Shown: in pieces, positions 55,042 to 64,000 of the stretch
How the letters are laid out: every line of letters begins with the position of its first letter
How positions within the stretch are numbered: position 1 is the stretch's first letter
Assembly: GCF_001619985.1 (NCBI RefSeq)
Contig: NW_017264194.1
Location: 62,001 to 126,000 of the forward strand
Direction: 5' to 3'
Length of the DNA stretch: 64,000 nucleotides
Source of the DNA: Xylona heveae TC161
Taxonomy: Eukaryota; Ascomycota; Xylonomycetes; Xylonales; Xylonaceae
Made by a program: the position numbers and the translations under genes
Notes under the pieces: model-generated
The model's database searches: none
What the model saw: the letters and a program-made list of their open reading frames with translations, nothing else
What the model was told of the DNA's origin: nothing

Positions 55042-56847
55042 ATGATGCGCATACGCGTACGCATACGCATCCCTTTCTTCCGCATCTTTTACTCTACGAC
55101 ATTTACCGTCCTCCTTCTCGTCTGCCTCGCTCTCCTTGTCATCACCCCGGCCGACGTTATTCGACAATCCATAGAAGCGAAACACATTGCGAATGTCTTT
55201 ATTGTCGCCGGTGTCCACATTCTTGCCTTGATCACGGCGGCATTCATCTATGCCAGCCGTCTTTTAACCAACCGAAGTGTTCTCTCAGCTATCCCAGAGC
55301 CATGGGTTCCTGTGCAAGCTGAAGACGTGGGCAAAAAGGTGCGGCGCATGATTGTGGACGCTTGGGAGCGCAGCGCAATCGTCGCATGGGATGCAAGGCC
55401 AAAACATACGTCTTCAGAAATCGAGGAGGTCGAGAAACCTAGCGCAACAGTGAGCGCCGAGTCTTCAGCGGCTTCCGTTGGCCATCCTAACCTTCGGCTG
55501 CACTCGTCTCAGCAACCCGACCACAATGGACATGGCGAGAACAATAATGGTACATCCGAAACCACCATTAATGTTCGCCCTGTGCAGCCGCCATGGGGAC
55601 CTATATCTCATCCCGGCTGGTCCTCGCCGTCATCTGTTGACCTTCCCAGTGTCTATTATCCCACCGTCATTGCAGAATTACCAAACCTCATCGAAGCCAA
55701 AGCCGTCTCACTCGCTCCTCCGGACCCCGTTCTCTCCGCAATGCCTCAAGCTACGAATGCACCGCGCTTCATACCTCCTGACCCGCAAGCGCTTGCGTTA
55801 CTCCGACGCCCTACGGCAATGGGTCTGCGCGACTACCTAGAATATCTCGGACAACTTGGACTTGTCAACCCGCCTGAAGTCGGCGCAGACTTTCTGACCG
55901 TCTACGAATATGCCCGCTTCTCTGGAGCAGCATTGACGGAAGCACAGTTTCGTCAATTGATGAATATTTTCGCCGAACTGCTACGGGGTATGGTGCAGCT
56001 TGATCCCGTCATCCTCGCGGCTCTGGCCGAAGAAGCGGAAATGGAGAGTGATGAACGTGGAGAGTCAGTGCGATCATCCTCAGCTTCATCATCTACGTCA
56101 ACGTCTCCAGCTGCGTCCATTTCTCCATCCGGGTCAGCAATCCGTTACTCCCGACCCTCCTCTTCCTCATCAGGCCATTCGCGCCATTCCAGCCGTAGTC
56201 GCAGTCTCAGCCGCACTCCTAGCCCAGACAGCAGCATCCTCAACCGCCGCAGTATGCACTCTATAATTTCCGACCATGCTTCTGCGCATACTGGTCGATT
56301 GCCAAAGCTCGCTTCTACCTTTTTACCATCCACTGCGCGAATTGGACGACGCAGTGTGAGTGCTGGAACCGCACATACGGCACCGGTACCTTCTACTTTT
56401 GTTTCTGACCCTACTGCTACTGGTGCAGATGGTTCTGCCGATGCAGCCATATCTTCACCTCCAATTCCTGGACAGCATACCTCTGGATTCTCTTCACAAC
56501 GGCCACAAGATCGGCTTTCCTCTTCTTTTACCGAAGATAATAATAACATTAATACTTCTCCACACGCCTCTGATACCCTTCCGCCATTATCCGCTATTCA
56601 ATTTTCACGTTCTGCTCCTCGCATGCCTTCTGCGCAATCTCTTCCAGCTACAACTACTGAAACTACTGCCCGCCCGAGCGATGAATATCGTCGCGATATG
56701 CTTCGGCGTACTCGCCTTCCACAAATCATTCTGAATGTGCCACCGAACGAGCCAAACTCCCCTCGGTCGGTATCGCCGTCTTCATCATCATCAACGTTCT
56801 CGTCGTCGCGATTGTCCGATTCTACCAATACGCGAGAAAATGCCTAG
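55042..56847 (+). CDS. dlt1: Dlt1-like membrane protein (defect at low temperature)
   Basis: Single exon, 601 aa. It opens MMRIRVRIRIPFFRIFYSTT, a basic N-terminus, then two membrane segments: FTVLLLVCLALLVITPADVI (about 21-40) and VFIVAGVHILALITAAFIYA (about 52-71). After them comes the conserved SRLLTNRSVLSAIPEPWVPV and DVGKKVRRMIVDAWERSAIV. Residues 225-335 are moderately conserved (LRDYLEYLGQLGL, GADFLTVYEYARFSGAALTE). The remainder is Ser/Thr/Pro-rich and disordered (RSRSLSRTPSPDSS). It matches the fungal Dlt1 family, named for a cold-sensitive yeast phenotype; its molecular function is unknown. Much longer than yeast Dlt1 (about 340 aa) because of the disordered tail. The start codon region contains a GCATAC-type tandem that encodes the alternating Arg/Ile/Val. 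Confidence 0.92.
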   Translation: MMRIRVRIRIPFFRIFYSTTFTVLLLVCLALLVITPADVIRQSIEAKHIANVFIVAGVHILALITAAFIYASRLLTNRSVLSAIPEPWVPVQAEDVGKKVRRMIVDAWERSAIVAWDARPKHTSSEIEEVEKPSATVSAESSAASVGHPNLRLHSSQQPDHNGHGENNNGTSETTINVRPVQPPWGPISHPGWSSPSSVDLPSVYYPTVIAELPNLIEAKAVSLAPPDPVLSAMPQATNAPRFIPPDPQALALLRRPTAMGLRDYLEYLGQLGLVNPPEVGADFLTVYEYARFSGAALTEAQFRQLMNIFAELLRGMVQLDPVILAALAEEAEMESDERGESVRSSSASSSTSTSPAASISPSGSAIRYSRPSSSSSGHSRHSSRSRSLSRTPSPDSSILNRRSMHSIISDHASAHTGRLPKLASTFLPSTARIGRRSVSAGTAHTAPVPSTFVSDPTATGADGSADAAISSPPIPGQHTSGFSSQRPQDRLSSSFTEDNNNINTSPHASDTLPPLSAIQFSRSAPRMPSAQSLPATTTETTARPSDEYRRDMLRRTRLPQIILNVPPNEPNSPRSVSPSSSSSTFSSSRLSDSTNTRENA

Positions 56848-58873
56848 GGCGTTGTATATTGCGTTCAACTGTGGATAGCTTCTCTTCTTCTTACACACTC
56901 TTTTTTCTCCATATTTTTTTTTCTATAGATAGTATCATTTATATTCCAACCAGGTTGTGCTGCTCTGCTAAGTAAACGAATGATTATCGTCCACCCATGT
57001 AACAGGGTGAATATTATAGGGCAGAAGGAGGTGAGGTGGTTGGTTCACTAAGTGTCGGTGGGGCTATGGTAAACACAACTTGACAGAAGTATGTCAGGGT
57101 GAAATACAAGATAGATCCCGGCAGGACGTCGCTCCGCATCCATCGCCCATCGAACAACCCTGTTAATCCAAATAACGATTTGCACGTCAATTTGCTCACC
57201 AACGGGCCGCTGGGCTTATTGGTACAAACCATGTATTTTTTTCAAATCGTCCACTTCAGGAAATATGCTCATCGCCTGCCACATTCAAAGGTGGAGTGGT
57301 ACCAAGCACTGAAGAATAGATCTTTGACTTTGATGCTGTTTCGCTTTCACGCGGAATCTTGCATTGACCTGCCGGCCCGTGCTGGTCTCGACCTCGTTGG
57401 GCCGGAGATGCTCTGCGACCCCACCAGAGTCTCTTCTCGTCCTTTTCGGCTGCACCCCGCAGAGCCATCTGGTTTTTTGGCAATGCATTGGTGGCTATGG
57501 TTCTGGCTAAAATGGCCTGTATTCCATATTCGTCCAGACGAGTGACCTTCCCGGGGAAGGTAGTAGTAAACAGATGTGTGTTCAAAAACATGAATGGAAA
57601 CACCCCTGTTTGGCTGACAATCTTGGCTGGCTCGAGCGGGACTTGATGCGAGATCTGACATGGTACGTCGGCGGCGTCTTCACAAGGGTGAATCGATTAG
57701 GCAAAAAGACCGCTAGAATGCAGCAAATGGAGGAGTCCATCCTCAACTCCATCCCTGCCGTTTCACTTCCTCGAAACCAAGGCCTCCGCCGGGGAGGGAT
57801 ATATCTCGGACATGGCCCACTTGGGCAATAGCTTGCGGGCACTTGCAGGCGGCTTGCTGCTCTTTTCGCAGAGTATCATCATCATAATTGTGACCTGCAA
57901 GCTGCTCTGGACAAATGGTATCACCATCATGGCCAAAACTCATCTGGTGCTTGTCCTCCGTGCACAAACATGCTCTTAATTCAACAAGCAGAACTAATAG
58001 GCGCTGAATAGTCTCAAGTTGGAGCATGATATACAAGCCATTTCAACACCGTTTCTGAGGAGAGCGTTCCTGGAATCAATACCAGAATTCCCCCAATGTC
58101 AGGCCAAGGGCGATCAATAATGGCGTGCACCTCATTTGTTCCGATGGCGATAGCCCTGTCATGGCTAAGAGTGTTGACATCTGAATCGGGCTGAACCATG
58201 CTCTATATCTGATAGACATCCTTGCACTTCTCCAGCCGCACCACCAGCTATATCCCCGCTACATTCTTTCCACGGCACGGCCCGGCATTGGAGAAATGGT
58301 GGAGATGGTTCCTAAAATACGATATGTAGTACGGATATTACAATTTAGTCCCGTCCTATTGGTTTCTTTCAATGCCGACCCAACCTGGAGGCCTGCGAAC
58401 TCTCGACATGGATGGTAACAACTTTTGGCATCACTAGATACAATTACTTCATCCCTACTTCATCCCTCGGTTCACCCCTCCAGCACCCTCAGTCGTCATA
58501 CTGTCAACTTGATCCCTCCACTACTATGATCTCTATTATCTTCCCCGCCGGTTAGTCAACTCCCCGCTTGCTGTAGCGTTGCTACCATCACTCCCCGGCC
58601 ATGGACAGTCGTGGCCACACCGGATGAACGAGACGTTGGCTCCTCGGAGCACCCGACCCACTTCTTTGCTTGGACGCCAGGTTGCAGAGGAGAATATAAA
58701 GGACAACCCTCGCACAAGGAGGAATCATGACCAAGCGGATCTCTGAATACGCCTCAGTCTTGCATTGACCATTCAGGCTGGGAAACTGACCGTCTTTGGT
58801 CCGCTGCCCTAATAGATCTTTTTCCTTTCGTGCATTCTGGCTTTGAGAGTGAGAAAGCAATTGGCATACCATC
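56848..58873. other. 2-kb gene-free region with possible gene relic
   Basis: Holds the dlt1 3' end and the promoter of the peroxidase gene. On the minus strand at 57743-58199 lies a possible relic of a fungal transcription factor (separate entry). Nothing else was recognised. Confidence 0.4.
57743..58199 (-). pseudogene. possible relic of an AflR-like C6 transcription factor (C-terminal part)
   Basis: Two minus-strand frames follow each other. The first (58199-58014) reads SHDRAIAIGTNEVHAIIDRP and then ILVLIPGTLSSETVLKWLVY. The second (58036-57743) reads LQLETIQRLLVLLVELRACL. From memory the C-terminal part of AflR-type Zn2Cys6 regulators has the order NRAI, a CPC motif, a hydrophobic helix ending in VLGWY, and a helix like VLSELHRVQRLVN. 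The pieces here fit that order loosely, with RPWP where CPC-type residues are expected and with a frame change between them. No Zn2Cys6 cluster was found upstream. The reading is weak, and chance similarity is possible. Confidence 0.25.
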
Positions 58874-60305
58874 ATGAAGCTTCTTTTGCTATTGCTAAGT
58901 GCCTCGGTGATTTCAGTCACCGAGGTATTCGCTTTTCCATCTATTGCACTCGAGGCAGCTGCAAAGCAAGCACAAGCTCACACGGAAAAAAAGAGATGCC
59001 CCTTTGCCAGCAAGCAAGAGACAAAGAGAGCTACCCCAGGCTTTGATCCTGAGGCCCAGCTCATTGACGTCTCAGGAGATCACGCTTTCGTGCCACCAAA
59101 TTTTGATGCTGGAGATTTGCGTGGACCTTGCCCGGGCTTGAACGCCTTGGCCAACCATAACTACCTGCCGCATAATGGCTGGGGAACGTTGACTGACTTT
59201 GTCACGGCGACTAACGAAGGTGAGCCTGCTTGAAGTTTTCTTTAATTCTTCCCGAACCAGCTGACAAGGTGAATCAGTCTTTGGCATGGGAATTGATCTG
59301 GCAACCTTCCTCTCCACCTATGGTACGGTCATGGATGGCAATCCGCTTGCGCTGCCTCCAGGATGGTCTATTGGAGGGGTCCCCACCAACATTGGCATCC
59401 TTGGCTCTCTGACTGGGTTGCTTGGAACACCTGAAGGCATTAGCAACTCGCACAACAAGTATGAGACGGACACCTCGCCCACTCGGGGCGATCTATATCA
59501 ATAGTAAGCATGGATGTTGCCAAGTCATGTAAAGGAAGGATGTTTACTGACCTTTGAACACAGTGGCAATGATTATTTGGTACAGGTTCCTCAATTTGAG
59601 GCTCTTTTCGACCTGCAGCCTGACCCAGCCACGGCCAACTATGATCTTGATGTTCTGCTGCAACATCGGAAAAATCGATTCCAACAATCCATCAATGAGA
59701 ACCCGTATTTCTTCAACGCTCCCTTTAGCGGATTGATTGTGGCCCAGGCAGCCTACACGTTCATCTACCGCTTCATGGGAAATAAATCAGCCGAGTATCC
59801 CGAGGGTGTTCTTAATCAAGAGGTGCTCAAGTCTTTCTTCTCCATCACCGGTGAACCGGGCAATTTCCAGTACACTCCCGGTAACGAGCGGATCCCGGAA
59901 AATTGGTATAAGCGCGCAATTGGCGACGAGTATACTATTGCATACTTTGTCTCGGATGCAGTGTCGTACCAGTTAGCCTACCCGCCGCTGCTGTCGGTTG
60001 GTGGAAATACTGGAACGACCAACTCCTTCACCGGGGTTGATCTAGAAGACTTGACTGCGGGCGTTTACAATGCACAAACACTGGCACAGGGTGACAATTT
60101 TGCCTGCTTTGCGTTCCAGATTGCCCAGCAGGTGACTCCGGACATTTTGAAGGGATTGTTCTCTGACATTACCGACCCGCTCAACTTGATTAACCAGCAG
60201 TTTAATGATGTTCTCGCTGATTTTACATGTCCGCAGTTGGAGAGTGTTGACATGAGTCAGTTTAATCAGTTCCCGGGATATACCAAGTCGGGCGGCGCCG
60301 TCTGA
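58874..60305 (+). CDS. secreted heme-thiolate peroxidase (chloroperoxidase/peroxygenase family)
   Basis: Exons 58874-59219, 59278-59503 and 59564-60305 give 437 aa; introns are 58 and 60 nt. A signal peptide (MKLLLLLLSASVISVTEVFA) is followed by a likely propeptide. The proximal motif GPCPGLNALANHNYLPHNG places the heme-ligating Cys at residue 86. The distal acid motif appears as ETD (178-180) in SHNKYETDTSPTRGD, where known enzymes have EHD, EGD or EAD. The FNAPFSGLIVAQAAYTFIYR and ITGEPGNFQYTPGNERIPEN regions match the family's C-terminal half. Such enzymes use hydrogen peroxide for halogenation, peroxidation or oxygen insertion outside the cell. Whether this member is a peroxygenase cannot be told from sequence. 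The start has good context (ATCATGAAG). It is the only clearly secreted enzyme in the window. Confidence 0.93.
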
Positions 60306-61618
60306 GAGTACGGTGTTGCTTGGCCTACTAATTACTAAATACAATTTCATCCATGTTGAGGTGTTTTTATTTCTTGGATCTTTTGATAAACAATTTGGTG
60401 ATTTGCATGTGATTCGAGCCTGTGATTTTTGATCTACTGGCGCCAGAAGAAACAAATTCGAGAAGGAGAATCGATGAAGAGGATGCAACATGATTTCTGT
60501 GAGAGTTTCTTGGCGGTTAAGCGCAAGGTTCAGGGTTACCGGGACGGCGGCAGTGGCGTTTTGTTGTGGGCCCTATTTGCTTGTATAGGTATTTGTGGCT
60601 CAAGACGTGGGATACCAGGCCTAGAAACAGTGGCTGTATCTCCGATTGTAGCCGCTTGCTCCCTTGGTCCGAAGAAGAATAATAGCTATGTTCGAAGGGA
60701 GATGAGTCAAAGAGAGGGAAACAAGAATACTGACATCAGTGTCTGTTTCATTCTAGACGGGACGAGTCGAACAATATATTGCTTTCATTCTAGTATTCTC
60801 CCAGGTAGCTACGTTGTTTGGTGTCTGAAATGCAACTTGTTATACGGCCAAGAATAAAATATAATTTTATAAAATTCGAAGGCAGTCTCTTAGACCAACG
60901 AGAAGACACAAGATAATATAAACTATTATATAACTACCTACAGCCGTTGTATTGAAACAGTGTCGTTGGAATGCAGAATGTGAGGAACATGCATTTCTAC
61001 AAGAGTATGAGCATGACCCCTAGGCCTGAGTTCTTCATTCCTCTGCCATGACATTTTTGATACAAATAGATATTTCATAGTCTTCTTCGATATTGAAGAT
61101 GCACAATAATTAGTAATAAGTAATATAATAAATATTCTCCAGATCATCGTCATTCGTATCCAGTTGAAAAGCTACCTAGAGGAGATAGGGCAGCCCCAAC
61201 GCCCTGCCCCGCTGGCCAACAAAAAAGGTGTCGGGAAAAAGGGTCCCATCCCCGCAGTCAACCGTTGGCTTTACTTGTGAAAGGAGGGCGGGGCGAGGAA
61301 AAGAATATCCTTGTTAACAATTAATTTCTGTAAGACATCATTTTTCTTCTACGAGTTATAATAAATATTCGTTGTGTCTTCCCGACTAATAGCCGACTTG
61401 TGCCCGAAAGATCCAAGTCATAATAACGTTATTTGCCTGAGGCAGCTGCAGCTTTTAGCTTAAATCGCCCCGCTGTGGTGTCGCATGCACTTGTGCTTCT
61501 TTGACCTTTCGTCTTCGCCGCTTCTTCCTCTTCTTTCTGCACATCATCGCTCTGTGATCTCGTCGCACAGCAGGTCCCGACAAAAAAAAACCTGCAACTT
61601 CATAGCGGAGCTTGCAAG
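60306..61618. other. intergenic, no gene recognised
   Basis: AT-rich stretches near 60850-60950 and 61060-61150. The frame at 60429-60857 has no domain. Presumed terminator of the peroxidase gene and promoter of the acyltransferase gene. Confidence 0.45.
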
Positions 61619-64000
61619 ATGCCGAAAAGGGGAGAGTTTGCCCCTCTAAATACATGGTCCTACGATGCTTTCATCTGGATCTTTTCTGTGCTGGTGGACC
61701 TCTTCTTTCGAGAGGTCCACCCAAGAGGGGCATGGAAAATCCCTCGCAAAGGACCCGTCATGTTTGTCGCAGCACCGCATGCGAACCAGGTGAGTTTCCT
61801 GTAGTTTCTCTGAAGCTCAATTGGTATTCTGTTCCTGAGCAGCTAGCTAACATGGAATCATCCGGCAAATTAGTTTGTCGATCCACTGATTCTGATGCGC
61901 GTCATTCGAATGGAGGCGCGACGCCGAATTTCGTTCCTCACCGCAGAGAAATCAATGAAGCGGAAATTCATCGGTATGCTGTCGCGCATGGCAGGTGCTG
62001 TGCCAGTGGCTCGAGCCATGGACGCCACCAAGCCAGCTACCGGTGTCATCTATCTGCCTGATCCGGTCAACGATCCGACGCTCGTGCGAGGTATCGGCAC
62101 CAAGTTTGATGGACCCGAGATTCAGCTGGGCGGCTTGCTGGTCTTGCCCAGCGTGAATGGCAAGTCGGCCAATGCTGAGGTTGCAGAGGTCATCAGCGCA
62201 GAGGAACTACGTCTGAAGAAGCCATATCGAGGTGCGGTGGCATACAAGCAGTTGACCGGCCGCGAAGATTTTGACGACAGTGGAAAGCCATTGGACGGAG
62301 TCGACAACCTGAAGAATGTCCTCGCCGACGGATTTGAGGGGACAAAATTCAAGACCGCTCCCAAGGTCGACCAGACGCAGGTTTACAATGCCGTGTTTGA
62401 CCGGCTTATTGAAGGTGGCTGTGTGGGCATCTTTCCCGAAGGTGGTAGCCATGACAGGACTGAACTCTTGCCTTTGAAGGGTATGTCATGACCTCTTTCA
62501 CTCACGCGCACAGGCAATTCAATACTAATTCGATTTGCAGCTGGCGTTGCGATCATGGCACTGGGAGCGCTCGCAGCGGACCCTGAATGCGGCCTCAAGA
62601 TCATCCCCTGCGGCATGAACTACTTTCACGCGCACAAGTTCCGCTCGCGGGCCGTCATTGAATTTGGATACCCCATCGATGTGCCGATGGAGCTGGTCGA
62701 CATGTACAAGAAGGGCGAACGAAGAGAAGCTATTGGACAGCTGCTCGAGATTATCTATCAGGCACTTGTATCCGTCACCGTAACCAGTCCTGACTTTGAG
62801 ACTCTTCTGGTAAGCTAAACCCCTCATCCTTACTCTACTCCCGCTGCCCCCACGGGCTTCTAGGGATCATAGCTTCTCACACTTTACAGTTCATCCAAGC
62901 TGCACGACGCCTTTACAACCCGACCGGCAAGAAACTCCCTCTGCCAATGGTCGTCGAGCTCAACCGGCGCCTGGTCAAAGGCTATACGCAATACAAAGAC
63001 GACCCGCGCATTGTCCATTTGAAGAACGAAGTCAGTTCATACAACAAACAACTTCGACTGCTCGGCATCCGCGACTACCAAGTCGAATACGCCAAATTCT
63101 CCATTCCCAAAGTCCTCTTCACCCTCCTCTACCGCATCATCAAGCTCTCCCTTCTCACCATAGGGACGTTACCCGGCCTTGTCCTCTTCGCGCCCGTCTT
63201 CATCGCCACAAAGATCATCTCTCGCAAGAAGTCAAAAGAAGCCTTGGCCGCATCCACCGTCAAGATCCAAGGCCGCGACGTCATGGCCACCTGGAAGCTC
63301 CTCGTCGCCCTCGCCTTTGCCCCGCTGCTCTACAACTTCTACGCCGTCCTGCTCACATGGTGGACCTACCACGACCGCGTGGCGGGCTATGCCCCGAACT
63401 GGGTCTCTCTCTGGATGGTGCCTATTCTCGGATGGATCATCTTCCCGTCCATCTCATTCGCCGCCTTCCGCATCGGCGAGACGGGCATGGACATTCTCAA
63501 ATCCCTGCGCCCGCTCATCCTCGCCCTCAATCCTTCGTCCGCAAACACCTTTGTCAAGCTGCGCGAACGCCGCGCCAAGCTCTCCAAGGAAGTCATCGAG
63601 GTCATCAACACCCTCGGCCCAGAAATGTACCCGGACTTTGACGCCTCCCGCATCGTCTCCGACCCGTTCCGCGAAGGCGCCCTCCCGCCCGCATTCACCT
63701 CCCGCCACGCCTCCCGCGCAAACAGCTTCCAATATGCTTCCGAATCAAGCAAGACGCCCGGCGTCGGCATTGGCGGCGGCTCCTCGGCCGCCGGCGACCT
63801 GCCCCGCAACGACTCCTTTTGGAATATCGGCAGTTTCGGATTCTTCACGAGCCGTCCCACCACCCCGAGCCGCAGCCGCAGTCGCAGCCGCAGTAACTCC
63901 TCCTCGGGCGGAGGAGGCGGGTTCTCCATGCAGGCCTTCAGCAAGCTCGATTCAAAGGAGGGCTTTGATGAAGTCTCGCAGAAGATTCGCGGCGCTATGC
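61619..64000 (+). CDS. sct1: glycerol-3-phosphate O-acyltransferase, Gat/Sct1 type (3' end beyond window)
   Basis: Exons 61619-61789, 61874-62480, 62541-62809 and 62890 onward remain open at base 64000 (at least 719 aa). Acyltransferase motifs are PHANQFVDPLILMR (motif I, across intron 1, His54 and Asp60), GAVPVARAMDATKPATG, a long insert, then GIFPEGGSHDRTELLPLKAG (motif III, across intron 2) and KIIPCGMNYFHAHKFRSRAV. Membrane segments follow (FTLLYRIIKLSLLTIGTLPG, LLVALAFAPLLYNFYAVLLT, VSLWMVPILGWIIFPSISFA). The tail is Ser/Arg-rich (PSRSRSRSRSNSSSGGGG), as in yeast Sct1/Gat2, which is phosphorylated there. The enzyme makes lysophosphatidate, the first step of glycerolipid synthesis, at the ER. 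Introns are 84, 60 and 80 nt. The gene lacks its stop here because the window ends. Confidence 0.94.
61693..61721 (+). repeat. perfect 11-bp inverted repeat inside coding sequence
   Basis: GGTGGACCTCT and AGAGGTCCACC are exact reverse complements around a 7-base loop, in exon 1 of the acyltransferase gene, about 75-103 bases after the ATG. The mRNA could form a stable hairpin here. Confidence 0.8.

Noticed and set aside
60429-60857. 142-codon frame downstream of the peroxidase gene
   Set aside because: Biased composition without domains; likely chance in the 3' region.

Overview
The window is nuclear DNA of a filamentous ascomycete (Pezizomycotina). The evidence is short introns of about 45-200 nt with GTATGT/GTAAGT-type donors, single-copy housekeeping genes with fungal architecture (Erg27, Ntr1/Spp382, Tfb1, Kgd1, GDP-mannose pyrophosphorylase, Dlt1, Uds1, a rhomboid-like Dsc subunit), pyrimidine-rich leaders, and no bacterial-type operons. 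From memory, MnSOD and Kgd1 lie close together in Aspergillus, so a Eurotiomycete is my best guess; this is inference.

Layout. 1-11 kb is gene-poor: coding-like debris at the left edge, a 61-codon three-exon Cys-rich microprotein gene, the sterol 3-ketoreductase gene erg27 on the minus strand, an AT-rich island, and one gene of the fungal-expanded DUF7924-like (nuclease-fold-like) type. 11-21 kb is conserved: the spliceosome-disassembly G-patch factor, a centrosomin-motif coiled-coil protein, mitochondrial MnSOD and a Dsc2/UBAC2-like membrane protein. 21-35 kb holds a 1213-aa disordered protein, a convergent Uds1 septation-type coiled-coil protein, an unrecognised protein with a double-CxxC tail, and TFIIH subunit Tfb1. 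35-50 kb holds Kgd1 (2-oxoglutarate dehydrogenase E1), a protein with two F-box-like motifs, an Apd1-like [2Fe-2S] protein, an OB-like protein and GDP-mannose pyrophosphorylase. 51-64 kb holds an ING/PHD chromatin protein, Dlt1, a secreted heme-thiolate peroxidase with a possible decayed regulator upstream, and the 5' part of a Gat/Sct1 glycerol-3-phosphate acyltransferase that runs off the right edge.

The genes do not form one pathway. They span sterol and lipid synthesis (erg27, sct1, and possibly a Dsc complex component that would sense sterol/hypoxia), mitochondrial metabolism (kgd1, MnSOD), wall precursor supply (GDP-mannose) and nuclear functions (Ntr1, Tfb1, ING). Two gene pairs are head to head with short shared promoters (Tfb1/Kgd1 and Apd1-like/OB-like).

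Exon boundaries were worked out by hand from splice consensus and reading-frame continuity; no database search was run. The most novel-looking items are the Cys-rich microprotein, the DUF7924-like gene, the double-CxxC protein and the OB-like protein. No clearly new multi-gene system was found.
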